From the NCBI RefSeq assembly GCF_017875645.1, contig NZ_JAGGMR010000001.1, positions 6,386,001 through 6,450,000 of the forward strand: a DNA stretch of 64,000 nt, in the 5' to 3' direction. Positions 59,211-64,000 of the stretch are shown here, one piece after another (position 1 is the stretch's first letter; each line of letters opens with the position of its first letter). The notes below the pieces were generated by a model. The model searched no databases and was not told the DNA's origin. It saw nothing but the letters and a program-made list of their open reading frames with translations. The position numbers and the translations under genes are program-made. The DNA comes from Nocardia goodfellowii (lineage in GTDB: Bacteria > Actinomycetota > Actinomycetes > Mycobacteriales > Mycobacteriaceae).

Positions 59211-60038
59211 CTACGGAAGGCTTCCGATAGCGGCGAAATTGCAGGGCCGGGCGTAGTCGTCGAGATCGACGGGCTGGTCCGGTTGCCAGTCGGTGGCATA
59301 GGTGATGCCCGGGTCGGCGATCGTCCATCCGTCGAAGAAGGTCTCGAATTGCTGACGGGTGCGCAGAGTGACCGGGGTACTGGCATCGGCGAAGATGGCC
59401 GCACCGGCGGCCACCTGTGCTTTGATCTCCGGGCCTGCGTCTTCGAGGGACACGTGCGTCATCGCGATATGGCTGCCGGGCGCGAGAGAATCGCGCAAGT
59501 GCGCCACGATCGCGGCCGGCTCGCTGGCGTCGGTGATCCACGGCAGGACCGAAACCAGCAGAAGTCCGACGGGTTGGGTGAAGTCGATCAGACGCTGGGT
59601 GTCGGGATGGGTGAGGATGCGTTTCGGCTCGCGTAGATCAGCGTCGACCATCGCCGCGGTGTCGGCTACGCCCTGTTCACGTAGCAGGTCCCGGGCGCGG
59701 TTGATCGCTTCTTCGTCGTTGTCGACATAGACGACGCGGCTGTCGGGGGCGAGTTCATGAGCAACTTCGTGGGTGTTCCCTCCGGTCGGCAGACCTGATC
59801 CGATATCGAGGAACTGACGAATTCCGGCACCGACCATGTAGCGCACGGCGCGGGTGAGGAACCGCCGATTGTGCTGGGCCCACATCGGGTAGAAGGGGAT
59901 CTCGGCGTAGAGCCGGTGAATGAACGGCAGATCCGATTCGAAGATCACTTCGCCGGTGACCATGTGGTGATAGACACGTGCGGAGCTGGGCTTGTGGGTA
60001 TCGATCTGGCGGGGCTCGAAGTCACTGTCGGACATCAT
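59211..60038 (-). CDS. DUF574-type SAM-dependent methyltransferase
   Basis: 275 residues from the ATG pair at 60038/60035 with AGGAAAC upstream. The N-terminus SARVYHHMVTGE (a variant of the family's AR.YD...GG) and QFLDIGSGLPTGGNTHEVAH (SAM-binding motif I), YVDNDEEAINRARDLL and the VDADLREPKRIL segment are characteristic of DUF574 methyltransferases, which are abundant in actinobacteria and often encoded next to Scr1-HTH and DUF397 genes. The substrate is unknown. It is directly downstream of the HTH gene, 28 bases away. Confidence 0.85.
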   Translation of the reverse strand: MMSDSDFEPRQIDTHKPSSARVYHHMVTGEVIFESDLPFIHRLYAEIPFYPMWAQHNRRFLTRAVRYMVGAGIRQFLDIGSGLPTGGNTHEVAHELAPDSRVVYVDNDEEAINRARDLLREQGVADTAAMVDADLREPKRILTHPDTQRLIDFTQPVGLLLVSVLPWITDASEPAAIVAHLRDSLAPGSHIAMTHVSLEDAGPEIKAQVAAGAAIFADASTPVTLRTRQQFETFFDGWTIADPGITYATDWQPDQPVDLDDYARPCNFAAIGSLP

Positions 60039-60066
60039 GTTTCCTATGCGTCGAGGTGGCGCTGGG

Positions 60067-60960
60067 TCAGCGGTGGAAGGTCGGCCGACTGCGCAGCCCA
60101 CGGACGATGTGGTCCATGAACTGTCGGGAGTCGTGGGGACTGAGTGCGGTCATCGTCAGTCGATTGAAGATCTTGTCGCGGATCGCGACAGCGGCTTTGT
60201 CGTCGATGTAGCGGATCTCGCCCTGGGCTTCGACCACTGCCATCTCGAGATCGCCTGCTGCGCCCGGAGAGGGCACTCTAACCAGGATGTAGCGGTCCTC
60301 CATGCCCGCCCCGGGTGCTTGGTGGGTGAAGGGCATGACCTGAATCTGGATGTTGGGGCGTTTGGACAGCTCGAGCAGGTGGGTGATCTGGTCGAGCATC
60401 ACCGCGTCTCCGCCGTAGGTGCGGCGGAGGCACGACTCGGACAGAATCGCGTGGAACTCGGGCGCTCCCCGCTCCAGAAGTACTCGCTGCCTTGCGATTC
60501 GCGCTTGCACGTAGTCGTCGACCGTGACCGCGTCCGGATCGTCGGGATCGGGTTCCAGGGGTTCATGCAGCGCACGGACGTAGCTCTCGTGCTGGAGCAG
60601 GCCGGGAACTATCTCGGCGCCGGTCTCGCGTAGTCGATCCGCCACATTCTCGAGGTCGACGAGCAGTCGCAGTTCCTCGATATAAGCGCGACGGTAACCG
60701 GAGTTCCAGAAGCCGCGGCGGTGGCTGTCCTCGCGTAGATCGAGCAGGATTCCGATGTAGCCGTCGTCGGTGACACCGAGCTTTCTGACCAGCTCGTCGA
60801 GCGCCTGCGCGCTCAGGTTGCCTGTGCCCGCGATCACCGCCGCGATGCGCGACTGGCTGACCCCGATCATCTTGCCCGCGTCGGCCTGGGTGGTGCGGGC
60901 CCGGCGCAGGATCGCGTCAATCTCTCTCCCCAGCAGCACTTTTCGTGCGGTTCGTGCCAT
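60067..60960 (-). CDS. Scr1-type HTH regulator (XRE with DUF5753)
   Basis: 297 residues from ATG at 60960. XRE HTH at about residues 8-60 (TQADAGKMIGVSQSRIAAVI), then the DUF5753 ligand/effector domain (EIVPGLLQHESYVRALHEPL, RIARQRVLLERGAPEFHAIL, and the PNIQIQVMPFTHQAPGAG segment). Such proteins regulate development and secondary metabolism in streptomycetes, usually paired with a DUF397 protein, which is found at 58742-59155. It is divergent from the HTH-TPR gene at 61115, with a palindrome in the shared promoter. Confidence 0.87.
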   Translation of the reverse strand: MARTARKVLLGREIDAILRRARTTQADAGKMIGVSQSRIAAVIAGTGNLSAQALDELVRKLGVTDDGYIGILLDLREDSHRRGFWNSGYRRAYIEELRLLVDLENVADRLRETGAEIVPGLLQHESYVRALHEPLEPDPDDPDAVTVDDYVQARIARQRVLLERGAPEFHAILSESCLRRTYGGDAVMLDQITHLLELSKRPNIQIQVMPFTHQAPGAGMEDRYILVRVPSPGAAGDLEMAVVEAQGEIRYIDDKAAVAIRDKIFNRLTMTALSPHDSRQFMDHIVRGLRSRPTFHR

Positions 60961-61011
60961 GGTCACCACCGTATCGGGCTGCCGCGCGGCGGATGCCACC
61001 TGTTTCGCAAT

Positions 61012-61038
61012 CCTGATTATCAGGTTAAATTATCAACC
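61012..61038. promoter_or_regulatory. Palindromes in the divergent HTH/HTH promoter
   Basis: CCTGAT-T-ATCAGG (61012-61024), a perfect palindrome, overlapping GGTTAAATTATCAACC (61023-61038, GGTT/AACC ends). The AT-rich centre includes TAAATT and, on the minus strand, GATAAT as -10 candidates. Likely operator for one or both flanking regulators. Confidence 0.55.
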
Positions 61039-61114
61039 ACGATTATTCGTCGAACAAGCCGCAGGGTGAGTCCACACCGTGACCTGCCTTGCGGCGCAAA
61101 AAGAGTGGGCCCTC

Positions 61115-62554
61115 ATGGACGTCACCGACCCGGAAACCGTGCACGGCGCTCCCGACGCGGGAGCCGCGCAGAGCTGGGGACAGCGGCTGCGGAGCTACCG
61201 GCGTACGCAATTAGGGCTCAGCCGTGGGGATTTCGCCGAGCTGATCAACGATCGAGCTCGCCGAGACCACCTCAATGTCGCGTGTTCGGAACGACACGTC
61301 GCGCGCTGGGAACTCGGCGAGGTCCGCCGGCCGAGCAAGACATATCGCGCGTTGCTCACCGCGGTCGGCGCACCAGTTCCGGAGGCCGAAGTGCCATCCT
61401 CGAACTCGAATGTCAGGCCGGCTCGCGACGTGGTGTCATGGTCCGCCGAATCCCCCGGAACCGGTAGCGCACACGACACGGGTGCGACTCTGCTGGAAGC
61501 CCTCGCCACCGCCGTCGTCGGCTCCCCTGACAGCCTGACACCCTGGCTGCCATCCCTGCACGGACCCGAGATGGCATGCGACACAGATGTACTCGATCCC
61601 GATGCCGTGTGCCGCGCCACGGCGAGATTGCGAGAACTCGACCAGCGGCACGGTGGCGGCGCGGTCGTCCGCACAGCTGTTGCCCTGCTGAAATCGACGA
61701 CGGCGCTGCTGACCCTGCACCGTGGGCACGCCCTCGCACACTCACTACTGATCGCCGGCGCCGACTTGGCTCGCTTGACCGGATGGGCGTACCACGACAT
61801 CGGTGATCAACATCGCGCCCGCCAATACGCCATGATGGCACTGGTTTTCGCGCGCCGGGCCGGGGCGGACAGCCTCGTCGCGTCGACGCTCTACGTCCTG
61901 GGGCGGATCAGCCTGCTCGAACGTGACCCGCGCGTCGCACTGCGCATGTTCCAACTCGGCCAGCTGCCTGCCCAAGATGCCGCCGGCGGCGCGGAATCCG
62001 CGCGGCTGTACGCCAATGAGGCGTGGGCGCACGCCATGATGGGCGACGCCGGCCGGATGCGGACCGCGCTCGCACGCGCCGAAGAAGAGATCGCCCGAGT
62101 CGGAGATCTCATCGATCCGTGGACCCGGGTGTTCTTCACCCCCGGCGAGTTCGCCGGGATGCAGTCGGTGATCTACAACGAGTACGCCCGGACCGCCGCC
62201 GGACGGACCGCCGAGCACTACACTTTCGCTGCCGTCGACGCCGCTCGAACCTCTTTGGCGACGTCCGCCGGAGAACGACCGGCACGCAGCATTCTGTTCG
62301 ACAACATCACCATCGCGACAGGCGCTTTCCGCCTCGGCCACATCGACGATGCGATGTCATTCGCGACGACCTCCCTGGAGATGACCAGCCGGGTCGACAG
62401 CGGACGAGTCGGTGACCGGCTGCGGCAGCTGGTGCACTCCGCGACCCTCGCGTCCGCACGCTCCGATGTTCGGGACATGTGCAATGCGATCCGCCGAGCG
62501 GCCCGCTCTACCCGGCACACGCCGAGCACCGAACACCGGCTCGCGACCGCATAG
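61115..62554 (+). CDS. HTH regulator with TPR-like C-terminal region
   Basis: 479 residues from ATG at 61115. An XRE-type HTH (RLRSYRRTQLGLSRGDFAEL, with ARWELGEVRRPS, about residues 18-80) is followed by an Ala-rich helical region of tetratricopeptide type (HRARQYAMMALVFARRAGAD, ARLYANEAWAHAMMGDAGRM, FRLGHIDDAMSFATTSLEM). This architecture occurs in actinobacterial regulators that sense peptides or protein partners. Weak AAGAG upstream. Divergent from the Scr1-type gene. Confidence 0.78.
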   Translation: MDVTDPETVHGAPDAGAAQSWGQRLRSYRRTQLGLSRGDFAELINDRARRDHLNVACSERHVARWELGEVRRPSKTYRALLTAVGAPVPEAEVPSSNSNVRPARDVVSWSAESPGTGSAHDTGATLLEALATAVVGSPDSLTPWLPSLHGPEMACDTDVLDPDAVCRATARLRELDQRHGGGAVVRTAVALLKSTTALLTLHRGHALAHSLLIAGADLARLTGWAYHDIGDQHRARQYAMMALVFARRAGADSLVASTLYVLGRISLLERDPRVALRMFQLGQLPAQDAAGGAESARLYANEAWAHAMMGDAGRMRTALARAEEEIARVGDLIDPWTRVFFTPGEFAGMQSVIYNEYARTAAGRTAEHYTFAAVDAARTSLATSAGERPARSILFDNITIATGAFRLGHIDDAMSFATTSLEMTSRVDSGRVGDRLRQLVHSATLASARSDVRDMCNAIRRAARSTRHTPSTEHRLATA

Positions 62555-62720
62555 CGATTCGGACAGAGGTCCAGTAGATGTCGTCCACCGACAACGCTCA
62601 ACTTTCATCTGTCCTGTCGAATGTCATTGTGGCACAGTCGTTTTCGCGATTTACTCAAGATATGACTCTCTCCACCCCGAGTAGTGGCCGCCATCACTCG
62701 GGCAGGCCTCGACTCGCCGC

Positions 62721-63293
62721 ATGTGGGTAATGGACGTCGTGCGGCAGACCGGCGCCTCCCCCACCAACCCCGAGGTCCGCACTCTGGACGGAGTGCGGAA
62801 TCGGACCGCGGCGGGACTGCTGGAAGCGCGCCAACTACTCCTCGCCGCCGCCGGGAACCTACAAGGCGATTCCCCGCTGATCGCATGGGCACGCGAACTG
62901 GCGGATCTGCACTCGACATTGATCACCGCGGCGGTGTCGCACACCCGCCGCCCGGCCGACTTCGATGCCACCGCCACCCTCGGCCTGATCAACGCCGTCA
63001 TCGGATCGATCGACGAATGGTCGGCCTGCCATCTGCCGCGCCCCACCCACGGCCGCCGCCACACCCACTCCCTCGGCGAGGTCATCAGCCACGTAGCCGG
63101 CACCTACGCCCATGTTCAGTGGACACTCCGCCACGCCGACAGCGCCGAACAGCAGCACCATGCCACCCTGCGCTTCGCCCAGGTCCAGGAAGGCTATGCC
63201 GACCTGGTCGACGAGATCCGAGCACTGCGCGTCGTACTGCCCCTGGGTCAGCGGTTGCCTTTCCCACCCCCTCCGGATACGTCGGCACCGTAG
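62721..63293 (+). CDS. DUF4254-like protein
   Basis: 190 residues, nearly all alpha-helical: IAWARELADLHSTLITAAVS, LGLINAVIGSIDEWSACHLP, RHTHSLGEVISHVAGTYAHV. The ELA.LH ... IN..I..ID.W ... H..SLG.VI...A pattern fits the DUF4254 family found in actinobacteria; function unknown. The ATG at 62721 has no good ribosome binding site; ATG at 62730 is an alternative. Possibly monocistronic. Confidence 0.6.
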   Translation: MWVMDVVRQTGASPTNPEVRTLDGVRNRTAAGLLEARQLLLAAAGNLQGDSPLIAWARELADLHSTLITAAVSHTRRPADFDATATLGLINAVIGSIDEWSACHLPRPTHGRRHTHSLGEVISHVAGTYAHVQWTLRHADSAEQQHHATLRFAQVQEGYADLVDEIRALRVVLPLGQRLPFPPPPDTSAP

Positions 63294-64000
63294 CGGTTCC
63301 TTTCGTTGATCACCGGGCGCGCGGAGGCTGTGGGCCCACTGACCGATGCACTTCGGCGGCAGGATCCTGCGATCGCACGTCCCAGGACGACCGGGTCGAG
63401 CTCGCTCAGCTGGGGCCCGCCCAGGCGCGGGCCGTCATGCCTTCCTGCCATGACAACCACAGGACTACGCGGGCGCGCCGGAGCCTGAGAACTCGCGCGG
63501 GGGCGGGCGGCCAGTACCAACCCTCACTATTTCTTTACGATTCGACAAAGCTGCCGCACAGCTACGGGTTCAGAGGCTGGAGCAGCGCGGTAACCGCTCC
63601 CTAACTCTTATTGTTCACCCTTAATACACCCTGCGTTAACCTTGGTTGCGCACTCTGTACGAGGTCACAACAGACCCGAAGTTGGTAAGTGCGGGAGTAA
63701 TCCAAACCACATTCGGAAATCCACCGGAAGAAATACTGATCCGGTTCGGTTGATGGAACGAGCAACCGCTCGCGATCCTCATTCCGATTGCTCCCGCCGT
63801 TGTGACCGAGAGTTCCGCGCCACGCCGCGGCTGAGGGTGCGCCTAGGAGCGCCGGCCCGAGTCAATGTCCGGGGACAAGGTTCCCCACACAACCAAACCT
63901 CACAACAGCACAGCTCTGCGGCGAGCCGCTGGATGGCGGCCTGCCATGGATCCGCGCTGCTGCGCAGACGGACCGAACCCCGACCCCGAACAAGGAAATC
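63294..64000. other. Gene-free tail, possible long 5' leader of a gene beyond the window
   Basis: 707 bases without a supported gene. An AT-rich patch near 63600-63650 (CTTATTGTTC, TTAATACACC) could be a promoter. After it come several short hairpins, for example GGGGA-CAAGGT-TCCCC near 63875-63895. The window ends with GAACAAGGAAATC, which looks like a ribosome binding site just before a start codon outside the window. A leader of more than 300 bases might be a riboswitch or attenuator; I could not match it to a known class. Confidence 0.35.

Overview
The window is high-GC actinobacterial DNA, most likely from Nocardia or a close relative in the Mycobacteriales. The evidence is a complete mce operon (two YrbE permeases, MceA-F and an Mce-associated protein), a double-TetR Mce3R-like regulator, an MmpL exporter, a mycobacterial-type GH15 trehalase-like enzyme, several FadD/FadE-type lipid enzymes, and Tat-exported redox proteins. 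The genus is an inference from gene content; no rRNA or tRNA gene was seen.

Layout. 1-5 kb: the 3' end of a TPR-type regulator, a DUF1269 membrane protein, and an overlapping operon of GH15 enzyme, MFS exporter and small membrane protein. 5-9.4 kb: a Tat-exported latex clearing protein (Lcp)-like oxygenase with a small secreted protein, then a small membrane protein plus an MpaB/DUF2236 oxygenase and a DJ-1/PfpI protein. 9.4-21.6 kb (minus strand): a compact, apparently undescribed carrier-protein biosynthetic cluster. It holds GNAT-like protein, SagB-type flavin oxidoreductase, class II aldolase, DapB-like reductase, ACP, AMP ligase, acyl-CoA dehydrogenase homologue without its usual catalytic Glu, MmpL exporter, SRPBCC protein, alpha-oxoamine synthase and two DUF2236 oxygenases. 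22.2-32.0 kb (plus strand): two small membrane proteins and the mce operon, closed by a perfect hairpin terminator. 32.1-40.7 kb: Mce3R-like regulator, two more DUF2236 paralogues, a FadD-type ligase, two SRPBCC proteins and a large acyl-CoA dehydrogenase. 40.8-47.1 kb: secreted phospholipase A2-like protein, small secreted proteins, a large HTH-NTPase-WD40 protein and a pentapeptide-repeat protein. 47.5-51.8 kb: three small regulator/target pairs, each with a clear palindromic operator, and a secreted protein with a His-Arg repeat tail. 52-58.7 kb: a DoxX-like membrane protein, a degenerate tyrosine recombinase, a 2OG-Fe(II) oxygenase, a Tat-exported bicovalent-type FAD oxidase and a pyruvoyl-dependent arginine decarboxylase that appears to carry an export signal. 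58.7-64 kb: a DUF397 / SAM methyltransferase / Scr1-type HTH cassette, an HTH-TPR regulator, a DUF4254 protein, and a gene-free tail that looks like the long leader of a gene starting just past the window.

How the genes may work together. The 5-40 kb part reads as one lipid-related accessory region. The minus-strand cluster would load an acid on a carrier protein, condense it with an amino acid through the oxoamine synthase, tailor it with reductase, flavin and heme-type oxygenases, and export it by MmpL. The divergent mce operon would import a lipid. The region contains six DUF2236/MpaB/Lcp family proteins, related pairs of SRPBCC proteins and of small membrane proteins, and a repeated 9-base promoter element (AGTAACATA), so the two halves probably share history and control. 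The product of the cluster is unknown.
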